DNA of 64,000 bases from Clitopilus passeckerianus (Eukaryota > Basidiomycota > Agaricomycetes > Agaricales > Entolomataceae). This document shows, one piece after another, positions 12,414-23,567 of the stretch. The notes below the pieces were generated by a model that saw only the letters and a list, made by a program, of their open reading frames with translations, made no database searches and was not told where the DNA came from. The translations under genes and the position numbers were made by a program. Every line of letters begins with the position of its first letter. Within the stretch, counting starts at the first letter, position 1. Where the stretch lies: NCBI GenBank assembly GCA_944990035.1, contig CALYLX010000152.1, positions 186,001 to 250,000 of the forward strand, written 5' to 3'.

Positions 12414-13589
12414 CTTGAAAGGAGTGCTTTTGGAAAGAGCCTGAGGCAAATGTGTCGACAGCGACCGTGAAGACGTGGAAGACGGGGAAAGAGACGTGTC
12501 GAGCGAATAAAAGTCCAGCCCACTGAATTTAGCGAAAGCTAGTCCATATATGGGAACTTGGTGTACGGCATCTCCCGGACCGATCAGTTTGCCTCCGTCT
12601 CCGTCTGTGACTCCCTTGCTCAAGAGCCTATCAAGAGTAGTCATTCATACTCATCGTACGGAAGCGTTGTCCATTCTACAGTTCCGCCGTTTGTTCTGCA
12701 CCGAACGCAATAAATCATACATCTTACACCCCCAACAAAAGAAGGATTCTAGTTGAAAGCCCGCTCGGCCCTACTCGGCCATTCTGTCAGCCTCCAATGA
12801 ATGGTCAACGAAACCCAAAACTCAGTTGGAAAGCTTCTTCCATTCACAATAGACGTTGACACTCGTAGGTAACAAAGCAAGGGGTCTGTCTCGCGACAGG
12901 ATGCGCCCCGAAGTAGAAACGGAAAGCCTGCTAGGTCTCTGACTTTGTACCGACGGTATAGGACCTCACCAACGCCACAAGATACTGTGGTTTAGTTGAG
13001 AGTATACTCGTTCCGTACCAACATGTTCGAATACAAGGAGGGACGGGCCTAGTTCTACCTACGAGCCACCTTCAAGCGCTGCATCCCGCTTATGACGACT
13101 GTATGTTTTGGATCGGGCGATATTGGATAAAACCTTTGGTTTCAGACAAATTAACGACATTCAGAGAGAGGATCCTATGAATCTCTGCTGCTAGTTGCAG
13201 TACAAGATTGAACAATTCATGACCTGGTCATGGCGTAACCTGAGATTGGCAGGCACCAGAACGCCACAGGAACTCGGAGATCATGGATTTTAAGCTCAGC
13301 AACTCCGCCATAGGAGGAAATTGTGGTTTATTTTTCTCGGTTGAAGAGATAACAGGGCTGATAACAAAATCAACCATTTCAAAATCCACATATTTGTGGT
13401 GCTCCAATCCGTCGCCCATAGAGGCATACGACAACAACGAGGACGGTGAGGCAGCGGCGAGGCAACTGCGAGCATCCCGTGAGTCACCTTCTTGAAGTTC
13501 AACGGTCGTGCTCGTGTAACCCACGAGTTTTTTCCGATTTCTATTTCTCCCATAATATTTTATAAACTTAAAAAATATCATAATTCCAG
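12414..13589. other. divergent intergenic region, about 1.2 kb
   Basis: This separates the tubulin start (-) and the AT-hook gene start (+). It should contain both promoters. Just before the AT-hook ATG there is an A/T-rich run (about 13551-13578). No other gene is apparent. Confidence 0.55.
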
Positions 13590-16026
13590 ATGGAAATGTC
13601 AAATTCAAATCCTGGATATCCTCCCTCGTCCTCCGTCAACAATCCAGCCGTCACCAATGGTATCGACCCCAGCAAGGATCCTAATGCACCGCCTGCAAAA
13701 CGTAGGCCAGGCAGGCCGAAGGGCTCGACGAACAAGAAGAGGGAGGGAGAGCAGCCGCCACCGCCCAGTGATCCATTGAAGGTGAAGAGACCTGTAGGAC
13801 GGCCGAGAAAGGATGGTTTTCCAGCTGGGAGCGTGAATGCTCCTCGGCCAGCGAAGCAGCCACGTTTATCGAACAGTCCAGTGAGTACAGGTTCAAGTCC
13901 CGATGAGGACATTCTTTTTGACAATGAACTCATCTTAGTCTCAGTGGACAGGCTTTACAGGAGTCTCATATCCAGCTTCAGCTCCTGTACCGTTTGCAAC
14001 ATTGACGCCAGCCAATGTCTTGCCACCATCAGCGTCGGTTGCTACACCACAAGCACTGATCGACCCTTCTCTCCGCGCAGACACTACAAATCCCTCTGAA
14101 TGGGCTCATTTGTATCGAACCGACCAAAATGCATTCCTTTCGTCGCTCCTAGCATCTTTGGCTGCGCCAAATCCGCTGTCGACAACCGGACCTTCCGTGG
14201 AAGAAGCCTTCAAGTCTCACCTCGTGTCACTTGCCACACCACCCTCCAATTCCTCAAACGCCAACGCGGCATCCTCGCAGGCCACACAGTCGAATGCCAT
14301 TCCATCCCTGTACTATGTTTTGAAGACTTTCTGGTTACCCTCTTCGCCCTCCTATTTCTCCTTGACGGCATCGGCATCGACTGCACGAACACCCTCCGAA
14401 CACAGGTTCCTATACTGGGACCCATTACCTCTCGTTTTCAACGGGATCGCATGTCCCTCATGCGCACAACCCCTCATAAATAAAGGTCGCATCAGCACTG
14501 GACCTATCAAAATCTACGACATCGAGAAACCATTCTTCATCATCGGATGTGAATACGTCTGCAATTCCCCACAATGTATATCTTCTGCTTCGACATCTAC
14601 GTCGTCGACTGCTGGAACAGGACGCCGGTTCTCCTCAACAGACTCATCCATCTTCCGGTCTCTCCCAACGAGATTGAAGGATGAGTTCCCAGCCAAGTTG
14701 ATGTATGAAGCGCAAGACGTTGGGCCGGGTGCAAACATCTGGAATTGGAGTGCCATGGGTGTGAGCAGGCCTCTGTGGAATCTTGTCAAAGGGTGTCTAC
14801 GAATGGGCATGAGGAAGGAGGGTGTCATTGGGCTTATTCTGGGTGTTCAGCAGGGAGGAAGCGTCGTTGGTGGAGGTGGGATAATGGGTGCACCCCTCGT
14901 TCTGGCAGCTGGACCCGTGGATGGAAGTGTTGACCATCAACACCACCAGCAACCGCAACCTCCCCAGACGCGGCCAGGTGGCATGGTGGAGGTCGACGAT
15001 GAAGATATGGATGCTGATAACGCTGAAGATCAACTGAGGGACGACCCAGATAACCACGAGGGACAGCAGGGGCCGCCTGAAGGGGCTCAGCCTGCGCCTG
15101 AGGTCTGTATGTTCTGTTCTTTACTTTTTGACCTCTGAACGAATGCTTACGCTTTCTTTTCTTTTTAGTTTATACAGCGTTTTATTGAGGCTTATAGCCA
15201 CACTGCCTCTACACCTAACACGCAACCAGCAAGTAGTCACACCGTCAGCGTGTCGAACACACCGACGATGCGACCTATGGCCTCTCCTCATATTGCTTCT
15301 CAAAACCAACCACTTCAACAAGTTCACCCTCAGCCAGTCCCCGTAGCAGTCCCCGTTCAGGTCCCCACCGTAAGCATGCAAGTCCAGCCCCAACCTGCCC
15401 AACCTCAACCATCCCAGCCCCAACCATTGCCTTTCCAACAACACCAACAACCTGGCCCTCTGACCCAAGTTTACGACTACGCCCGACCCTTTGGCAATTA
15501 CCAATACGCCGCCTACGCTTTCTTCCCGCCAAGTAACGCCGCGACTGGCGGGTCGCCGAATCTTCAAGCAGCTGGTATCACCTACAACCCCCAACCCCAA
15601 CCCCGGAATCCGCTGAAACGACCATATCCTTTCATTGACGCGACTGCAGCTACTACCCGTCGAGCTTCGGCTACACCCTCGCTCACTGCTGAACCCCACT
15701 TGCTCACTTCCCCGCAATCTTCGCATACGGCGACGCCTTCACCTAACATCCGACACGCGCCCCGTCCTCGACCACACGCTCAGGCTCAGGCTCAGCCCCA
15801 AGCACAAGCGCAGGCACCATCTCGGATAACAGCGACCTCATCATCTACGTCTGTGGGAGGCAGCAAAACCCGGAATCCGAGACATTGCATCAAATGTGGC
15901 GGCTTGGAGTGTAAAGGCAAAGGCGGGCGGCAGTATTGTAAGAGTGCGTGTCAGGATTGTGGGAAGCTGGAGTGTCAGGGGAAGAATAATAGAAGGCCGG
16001 GGGAGAAGTGTGATGGGTTAGCGTAG
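13590..16026 (+). CDS. AT-hook protein with zinc-ribbon-like (DUF6729-type) centre and Cys-rich tail
   Basis: Three exons (13590-13880, 13939-15102, 15169-16026) give 770 residues. The N-terminal 85 residues carry two AT-hook cores, KRRPGRPKGSTNKK and VKRPVGRPRKDG, which bind the minor groove of A/T-rich DNA. The centre has SEHRFLYWDPLPLVFNG, IACPSCAQPL and IIGCEYVCNSPQC, a CxxC...C...C arrangement like the basidiomycete DUF6729 zinc-ribbon domain. I recognise that family from memory and cannot check it here. A Gln/Pro-rich middle (15300-15830) resembles an activation or disordered region. The tail has two CxxC-x4-C units, CIKCGGLECKGKGG and CQDCGKLECQGKNN, near the C-terminus. Nuclear DNA-binding is likely; the target is unknown. 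Confidence 0.72.
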
Positions 16027-16528
16027 GAGGGGGCTTGGGTTCATTGGGACGGATATGGGTGTTTTTTTGGTTCTTCGTTGCCAGACCTCGGGAGGTTTGG
16101 TGGCGAGGTTGGGAGGGTTCCTTCTGGGGATTGTATGTTTATTTGTCGGACCGCTTCTGTTGGTGATCATTGATATTATTTTACCTTAATTCGCATAATG
16201 GACCTCTTGGTGTCATGCTTCAGTACAGTGTACTCGTACTTATTCTCATTTCTTGTTGTTTTCGACATATTTGCCATAGACCTTCTGCCTATGTATTTTC
16301 ACGTATTTTTATTCCATTCCATGTTGTGATCGTTTTATTATTCACATTTTTTGTATCAAAACGGCTCACAGAGTTCTACGCAAAGTTGTAAAAAGAAAGT
16401 CAGAATAAATGGTATCATTGCACAAGAAGGGTATCGCGGTAACGAATGTCCGGGTTTATTAAATACAACAGGTGTCGAAAGCGAAAATCCTGACCCTCAG
16501 CTGCTGTTTCGTTCTTTAGAGGTATCAA
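16027..16528. other. convergent intergenic region
   Basis: This A/T-rich stretch lies between two convergent 3' ends and probably holds 3' UTRs and polyadenylation signals. No gene is seen. Confidence 0.6.
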
Positions 16529-17722
16529 TCAATGACTGCTCGGCAGTCGGCTGGGGGTCCTTTTGTGGCCGCGACCAGCCTTCCTCTTTGACTTGGATTT
16601 CCGGGCACCAGCGGGCTCGGAGATGGCGGCAGCGGCAGGCTTCACGGTGGGTTTCTTGTAGGTTTGCTGGTAGAAGTGGATAAAGAGGAATAGGTACGAG
16701 GTAAGGAGGCCTCCACCAAATAGTCCCGCGGTCGTGGTGCCCGCGCAGTGACCGAGATGAGGGATCCAAGGAGCGTAGCGGTAAGCACCTTCGGTAAGGA
16801 CTGAAGTGTAGCAAGTTCGTCAGTATAGTGTCGTTGAAGTTGTTCGAGGTTTACTCACGACCAGTGTATACAAGACTAAGGTCTACGAGAAATTGAACGA
16901 TTTGCATCGAGGTGAGATATTTCTTCCACCAGATCTTTGCGCCACCGGCGGAAGCAAAGTAGTAATAATCTGCAATAGAGTCAGAATTTCGCTTCAGAAA
17001 CGGCAGGGGTGACGCCGCCTTACACATTGCAACGTGAACCAAGAGGTTAATGCCGATGATTGGCCATGACTTCACCAAGGCTTAGTTAAGTTACGAGCAC
17101 AAGAATGGAATTAGACGCACCATGCTAGTTCGGCCCTGAAGCTGGAAGAAACAGAGGACGGCGGTGGCAGAGTGGTGGAAGACGTGAAGGAACTCTGGAA
17201 GATTATCCTTGTTTAAAAGGGCGCAAGAATGCAGTGAAGGCAAGGCACGTACTGAGATCCTTCTTCTTGAGAGCGAGCAAGACGGTATCGAAGAGCTCAA
17301 GGTACTTGAAGAAATAGTTGACCATATAGTATGCCTCTAACCTCTTCAGAATTTCAAAATCAGTACCCTATATACCTCGAAGAGATATCGAGCCGTACTG
17401 GTGTATATGAGTCCTCATCGCAGATGGAAGAGAAAAGTCCACGCTTCAATAGAAGAGGCCCGGCTTCCTCGGCTATGAGAGCCAGAAGCAGACCACTCCC
17501 CACACTCAGGATGAGGTTGTGAAGGCGGAAGATCGCATTGAGTTTGAAAGGCTTCTGATCTTTCAGAACATGCTGGATGCCGAAAATCACGGCCAGGTAG
17601 GTCGCAAGAGCTGTTATAACTGAGCCATACGTAGAGAAGGGTGATTTTCCGGGAACGAATGTGGTGTAATAGTAAGGAATGTGTATGGGGAGGACCCTGG
17701 ACAAAAGAGTGGCGAGAGACAT
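16529..17722 (-). CDS. ELO-family very-long-chain fatty acid elongase (copy 1)
   Basis: The spliced product starts MSLATLLSRVLPIHIPYYYT and ends with a basic tail (ARKSKSKRKAGRGHKR...SRLPSSH). Family landmarks are MVNYFFKYLELFDTVLLALKKK and FLHVFHHSATAVLCFFQLQGRTS. The latter contains the catalytic HxxHH box (HVFHH). WWKKYLTSMQIVQF and several hydrophobic segments (for example GLLLALIAEEAGPL and FGGGLLTSYLFLFIHFY) fit a multi-pass ER membrane enzyme. ELO proteins condense malonyl-CoA with acyl-CoA to supply very-long-chain acids for sphingolipids. The Lys/Arg-rich C-terminus may act in ER retention. A paralogue lies at 54872-56024. Chain-length specificity cannot be read from the sequence. 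Confidence 0.9.
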
Positions 17723-18899
17723 CGTGAAGAGACAAAGAGGTTGAAAGGAGGCACTAGAGCATCCCGAGCAGCTGGCATCGGCATTATATTCGAAAACTGG
17801 AGGCGACTATCACTGTCAGTATGTCGGAAATTGAGGAGCAAGTTGTACGCCGTCACGTCATGCATCGACCTTTGTTCGGGACCACCATGACTTCTATTCC
17901 GATTTGAACTAGAATCGATCGACAATACCTCGGGCCAATCTCATTGAACAAGATAAACAGGACATCTCGCCAGATACGTGCTGTTCAGCATGCTCAGTCT
18001 CAGCGTTGAGTCGAGGCGGAAGCTCTCACAAACAGCTTCCCAAAGTTGACACTGACTCTCAAATCTCGGGCTTTGAAGTTAGCCTCCGACGCCCCTCGAA
18101 CTGCTACCCTATTTCCTAACCGCGCTGGCCGACCGAATAACATCTATCAATGACAATATCTGTGCCAGGCATGGAGCGGGGATCGAGCAAGGAAAATTCC
18201 TCCTGCCCGCAACTTTTAATGCCATTTAGATCAAGGCAACCTTTGGATCAACCGCCTGCTCACTGAATCCCGAGGGAAATGTTGGCTCACTGCAGCAAGG
18301 TTTTACTCTCTGTGCATTCCCTCTCGTGCTGAACTATCTGCTCTCAAAGGAACTCATGTCAAGGCCCTGTTAACCCCGAAATTCCTCTTCACCCTGCATC
18401 GAGGCTCTATGTTGCGACCTAATTTCCGAATAATATCGGCACTCGAACCGGTTTGAATGTCGTGGCTGACAACAAGAATTATGAAAGGACTCTTGACATA
18501 CCTGCCTACACCAGGACGATGCAAACTATGTGGTTATCTTTTCAAGATCAAGTCGTAGCTTCTCAAGGCTCGGGCGCTCAAAGGGATCCGCCAACAGGAA
18601 TGCTTGTAACTGGCTACTTTGGCCCCTATGATTTCCTATGGTCAGGCATCTTGTCTCCAATTTCAAACGTTACCTGCAACTCGGTGATTCGAGCCCCGTT
18701 CATCTCGCTTCCAACTCCCGTGTCCTCAAAAGACGGCCCAAGCCCAAAAAATAATGAGGCTTCCCAAGTAAGGAGGCCTAAGCCGCAGGGGTATGTTTAG
18801 ACCAGCACACGACCCTTTATAATGGCTCCGGAATATTGGCTAGCGCATTGCTACCCAGCCCGTATCCCACGAACACTCTTAGACTTGACCCCTCGAGCG
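17723..18899. other. divergent promoter region of ELO-1 and ERG25-like 1
   Basis: About 1.2 kb lies between divergent starts. A block near 18413-18450 (CCTAATTTCCGAATAATATC) is repeated in modified form near 20680-20705, upstream of the second ERG25-like gene. This fits tandem duplication of promoter plus gene. Open frames in this stretch have no family features. Confidence 0.6.
18811..18830 (+). promoter_or_regulatory. TATA-like core promoter of ERG25-like 1
   Basis: CACGACCCTTTATAATGGCT lies about 80 bp before the ATG. The equivalent element of the second copy is CACGACCTTTTATAAGGCTT. Conservation of this block between the two copies supports a core promoter role. Confidence 0.55.
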
Positions 18900-20110
18900 A
18901 TGTCGTTCAATGCAAGCACTATCTTGCCCCCCTATGCTGAGCTCTATTCTACCACTGATTTTTCGTCCCTTTCGTGGCTCGAGAGACGGTGGGCAGCTTG
19001 GTATATCATGATCGGGAACCCCGCCCTCGCCACAGGCTTACTTTCTGTTTTGGTTCACGAAGTGGGTGCTCCACCGCTCCATCAGAGACACCCTGGCTTA
19101 TCCCATTGTTAGGCCGCATATTTTGGGCGATGCATTCCGTTCATGATTATTGATGCCATTCCTTACTTCAACAAGTGGAAATTACAGCCACACAAGACCT
19201 TCACGCCCGCTGAACAGTGGGAATGTACAAAACTCGTTCTTTGGAATCACTTTACTATGCAACTTTCTTCGGTACGCCTTGTGAGATCGTTGGTCCTTCC
19301 ACATATTGATTAGACGTTGGGTAACAGTTGGTCATAGCCCATGCGTTGTCGGGCTGGACAGGAGTCTCGACGTATCAGGTTCCATTCACGCCTCTCCCTA
19401 AGATGGCTCTCCAATGCTTCTTGTTCTTCGTCTACGACGATATTTTCCACTACATCGGTATGCTCTGATGGGTATCCCACCATCGCGGTTGCTGACAACC
19501 CCTTTTAGCTCATAGGACGCTTCATACGCCCTACCTGTACAAGCGTTTGCATAAGGTTCACCACAAATACTCCGCACCTTTCGGCCTAGCTGCAGAGTAT
19601 GGCCATCCTGTAGAGGTATTTGGCCTTAGCACAGGGGCCATTGTTGGCCCCTTCCTCCATGCACTCGTCACCGGGGATGTTCATATCTTCACAATATTCG
19701 TCTTCATTAGTCTTCGCCTATGGCAAGCCGTCGACGCCCACAGTGGTTACGGTGAGCATTTCATTCTCTCAGTTGAGGCTAGTTGACATATCATATTTTC
19801 GATAGACTTCCCGTGGTCCCTGCGTAACATCGTCCCATTCTGGGCTGGCGCCGAGCACCATGACTTCCATCATATGGCGTTCACAAATAACTACTCCAGC
19901 TCCTTCAGATGGTGGGATCGGATTATGGGGACTGACAAAAAGTATCAAGCTTATCGCGCTCGCATGAGAGAGGCTAAGAGGAACCTCGGGTCAGCAGATG
20001 GTGCTGGCAAAAAGTTGGCTCTATATGAGCAGAAACTACTGGCTGAGGTTGAGGATAAGGGACTTAAGGCCGAAGCTGAACTAGTGGGAGAGGGCTCTAA
20101 AACCGATTGA
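18900..20110 (+). CDS. ERG25-like C-4 methylsterol oxidase (copy 1)
   Basis: Five exons (18900-19061, 19113-19271, 19328-19457, 19509-19751, 19806-20110) give 332 residues. The fatty-acid-hydroxylase-superfamily histidine boxes are DDIFHYIAHRTLH (HRxLH), [10 protein letters not shown] (HKxHH) and [13 protein letters not shown] (HHxxHH), which bind the di-iron centre. The sequences [29 protein letters not shown] and [11 protein letters not shown] match C-4 methylsterol oxidases, which remove 4-methyl groups in ergosterol synthesis in the ER. A charged C-terminal extension ([14 protein letters not shown]) follows. The neighbouring copy at 21141 shares every intron position visible. Two copies in tandem suggest dosage or a divergent substrate. 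Confidence 0.88.
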
Positions 20111-21140
20111 AACTACCATAATTGCTCTCAATGACGTTCTGCCTTTTTCATACATACTTCTTTGATATTCAACTTCCGACTACTCTTTACCTCTTGTTAC
20201 GTTTCATAGATACCTACTTTGGTCCTGCTGAACAAGAAATACATGATTTCTCTTTGATTTAGGGTTCGGAAAACGAGGTTGCCATGTCTCCTTCAACTCG
20301 TGGGAATTCAGGTGAACTTGGGCTCTACTACATCCAATACCAACATTTAAGCACTGGCGGAAATGACAGACTTGAACGCGAATACCACGGTGCCGGGAGC
20401 AGCGGCCCCAAGCATGAATTACTCCTTTCCCTCTTGCCAGCCTAACCGAATCCACAAACCACTTTCCACTGGACGGTTTCGATGTGTTCCCCTTATGACA
20501 CCCAAATCCTAAAGGTTAAAGCCCTGGGCAGACCCAGTTACTGACAGTGTGCATGCACTATCCCTCCTCCACCGCGGGGCTACTATGATGATACACACTC
20601 CCGAATCTCCATGAGTTCATGTTATCCCTGTGTTAACCTAGGGTCCTCTGCGTGATACCTTCGACATATCAAATGTTATGGCCTAATTTCCGAGTAATGT
20701 CGACACCCTCGGGCCACACAACCGACACCAGATCGGATGCTTGACAGACACGATAACCATTGAAAAGTACGTCGTTATCTCTCCATATATCTGTGGATGC
20801 TTTTCATTCAACTGGTTCGCAACTCAGACAGATTGTACTAACTAAAATGCTTCGAAGCTATCTCCTTTCCTCCCACTCCACGCCCTGTTTAATGAGTTGA
20901 ATGCGGTCCGGACGAACCCAATTTGAACTTTCAGGCTAACCTCTCTTGTTCCTACCTCCTCATGTTAAATCCTATAGGCCCCAAGCAAACACCCCGTCGA
21001 AAAGAAACTTCCTTTGGGTCTTCCCAAATCCGGAGACTCTAGACAGCGGGCATTTTGCATACACGAAGACACGACCTTTTATAAGGCTTCGACAACATCA
21101 GGTGCCGCAAGCCACTTTCAGGCCCTTTCACGTCGTAACG
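20111..21140. other. intergenic region between the two ERG25-like genes
   Basis: This holds the 3' UTR of copy 1 and the promoter of copy 2. CCTAATTTCCGAGTAATGTC at about 20681-20700 repeats the promoter block of copy 1. No other gene is seen. Confidence 0.6.
21071..21090 (+). promoter_or_regulatory. TATA-like core promoter of ERG25-like 2
   Basis: ACGACCTTTTATAAGGCTTC lies about 60 bp before the ATG and matches the corresponding element of the upstream copy. Confidence 0.55.
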
Positions 21141-22351
21141 ATGTCGTTTAATGCAAGCACCCAAGCATACGCCGAGCTTTATTCTGCCACCGATTTCTCT
21201 TCCCTGTCATGGCTTGAGAATAAGTGGGCATCTTGGTACATCATGATAGGGAACCCTACCCTCGCCACAGGTTTACTTGCGGTCATTCTCCACGAAGTAG
21301 GTGATCCACTGGCAGCTCGCCGGAGTCTTGAATATCCTGGGCTCACCTCGTGTTAGATATCATTCTTTGGACGATGCATCCCGTTCATGGTCATGGATAC
21401 GATTCCGTACTTCAACAAGTGGAAGTTGCAGCCAGACAAGACCATCACACCTGCCCAGCAGTTGAAGATTACTAAACACGTTCTCTGGAATCATTTCACA
21501 ATGCAACTTCCAGCCGTACGTATTTGAATAATTCAGACTCATTCGTAGCCTAAATGGTCTGAAACAGGCAATCCTTGCCCATGCGTTCGCTGGCTGGACG
21601 GGTGTCTCGACATATCAGGTTCCAATTACGCCTCTCCCCAAGATAGTCCTTCAATGTGTCCTGTTCTTCATCTATGATGATATCTTCCATTATAACGGCA
21701 TGTTGCGATAGTATCCCATGATTTCAAACACTGACGTCTCATTTCAGCCCACAGAGCCCTCCACACACCATACTTGTATAAGCGTTTTCATAAAATTCAC
21801 CACAAATATTCTGCGCCATTCGGGCTAGCGTCGGAGTATGCCCATCCCGTAGAGCTATCCGCTCTTAGCGCTGGGGCTATTTTCGGTCCCTTTATTCATG
21901 CATGGATTACTGGGGATGTTCATATCTTCACTATTTTCCTCTTTGCTAGTCTACGTCTTTGGCAGACTGTCGACGCCCACAGCGGTTACGGTAAGCACCA
22001 CTCACCCTCATAGTCAAGCTTACCTCATGTGTAATGACTCCGATAGACTTCCCCTGGTCCTTGCACAACATCATACCATTCTGGGCAGGCGCTGAACATC
22101 ATGACTTCCACCACATGGCATTTACGGACAACTACGGCAGTTGCTTCAGATGGTGGGATCGCATCATGGGGACGGACACAAAGTTTCAGGCTTATCGGGC
22201 TCGTGTAAAAGCAGCTAAGAAGAAGCTGGAATCGGAGGATGGTGCAGGAGAAAAGTTGGCTCAGTATAATCGGAATCTATTGGCGAAGGTGGAGGATGAG
22301 GGCCTTAGGGCTGAGGCAGAGCTCGAGTCCAAGGGGTTGAAGATAGACTGA
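21141..22351 (+). CDS. ERG25-like C-4 methylsterol oxidase (copy 2)
   Basis: This is a tandem paralogue of the gene at 18900 with the same five-exon structure. It has the boxes AHRALH, KRFHKIHHKY and [13 protein letters not shown], then [14 protein letters not shown]. The predicted role is C-4 demethylation of sterol intermediates in the ER. The third intron (21698-21747) begins GCATGT and ends TTTCAG. No GT donor keeps the reading frame, so it is read as a GC-AG intron, whereas copy 1 has GTATGC at the same place. All metal-binding histidines are intact, so this copy looks functional. The C-terminus (KAAKKKLESEDGAGEKLAQY...) is charged like that of copy 1. Confidence 0.87.
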
Positions 22352-22861
22352 CACGGCGAATCACGGTGTTCAGCCTTCTTCATAGTATTACTCAATTTCT
22401 TGCTGTATTTTGTCGCAAATTTCATGTTTCTCGTTCCCCTTACTTAACCTCTTCACCATATGAAATTCATCCTCTCGAAGTATACTTCCCTAAGCCAGAG
22501 AAACACATCTGACATAGAACACAAGCAATCGCAATCGACATGGTTGAACGCTGAGCTTACGCAATTATTTCATCTAATTGCATTGTACTCAAAGAGCCGG
22601 TTTTGACGGACTTTACACCACCTGGACAATCTCACAGGAAAATCAAAGGGAATGTACACCAGGGGGTAGAATAGTGTATTATGGTATATAATGGTTCAAG
22701 GGTATTCGCATTATAGTATGTATGTCATGCCTAGTAGAAGCCATCCACCCTCCGAGCTTCGTGTAAATCGCGCTGACCAGTGGTTTGGAGTAGAAAGTAT
22801 TGCAATCGCCTAGATAGTCATAAGATATACGCCTGCCCAAACGACGACGCTCGACTTACAT
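22352..22861. other. convergent intergenic region
   Basis: This lies between the convergent 3' ends of ERG25-like 2 (+) and the CFEM-like gene (-). It is A/T-rich, with no recognisable gene. Confidence 0.6.
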
Positions 22862-23183
22862 TTACTTGCAGACTCTGTTCTTGATGTTAATGAGATTTTG
22901 CATTCCGCCGCAGCTATTGGCACAACCGAACGCTTTGTTTTGGAAGTTCTGGTCGTTGCAGAGGCACTTGTAGTCGATATCGGGGCTGAGTTATGCGGGT
23001 GAGCGTGCTATCCAACAAAACTAGGTGTTAAAGACGGTCTTACCAATGGTGCACAGTCGCCAGTGCGCGACCGACACAAGGGAAGCACTCGTTATCACGG
23101 GCCTCGAGGAAAGGAGTGGCTTGAACTTGGCAAGAAGCCAGTAAAAGGAATGTGGCAGCGAAGAGGGACTTGAAAGAGGGCAT
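22862..23183 (-). CDS. Small secreted cysteine-rich protein, CFEM-like
   Basis: Two exons (23183-23044 and 22985-22862) give 87 residues. The N-terminus MPSFKSLFAATFLLLASCQV is a clear signal peptide, followed by QATPFLEARDNE. The mature part has eight cysteines spaced C-x2-C-x10-C-x6-C-x-C-x11-C-x3-C-x13-C, with an acidic residue before CLC (CPDIDYKCLC). That is the CFEM-type pattern of fungal extracellular and GPI-anchored proteins, some of which bind haem or act as effectors. I see no GPI-anchor signal: the chain ends KNRVCK. It is therefore probably freely secreted. The intron falls inside the codon of the third cysteine. Confidence 0.78.
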
Positions 23184-23567
23184 TGTTACAATTGCAATTG
23201 AGGATATGCTGGCAAGGAGTTGCGTTTATATAAGAGCAGTTCATGACATATAACATAAACCTTCCACCCTGACGCTAGTGTTCGGTTCCCCGGGCTAGTG
23301 TGGCAGCGAGCATGACACAAATTTTGAGGGCGGAAAGACAATCAAACATCAGGGCCCTAGGCTAGAGGTTGGAAATGAATGGCAGAACGAATGGAACACC
23401 ACTCTATCAGCCGGAGGAGGAATTAACTTTTGACATACGGCACGATTCCGTCGCTCGGCGGCTAGTCGACCCTGGCATAAGAGTTCTAGTGATCAAAGAG
23501 TTAGCGCGTTCTGAAAAGTAGAAGCACATGCGCCCATAGACTCCATACTATTCATGGATGTATTGAG
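23184..23567. other. promoter region of the CFEM-like gene and 3' flank of the membrane protein gene
   Basis: Apart from the TATA element, nothing recognisable is present here. Confidence 0.55.
23224..23234 (-). promoter_or_regulatory. TATA box of the CFEM-like gene
   Basis: On the minus strand this reads CTTATATAAA, about 45 bp upstream of the ATG at 23183. It is a close match to the TATAWAW consensus, which is common for strongly regulated secreted-protein genes. Confidence 0.6.

Noticed and set aside
12414..12644. In-frame upstream ATG adding 77 residues to the tubulin
   Set aside because: Tubulins start directly at REI; the leader has no family support and is probably 5' UTR.
15121..15726. 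Minus-strand open frame of 201 codons
   Set aside because: Antisense to the Gln/Pro-rich exon of the AT-hook gene; low-complexity coding on one strand often leaves the other strand open.
18453..18800. Plus-strand open frame of 115 codons upstream of ERG25-like 1
   Set aside because: No domain or splice partner; the stretch is promoter sequence that partly repeats upstream of the second copy.
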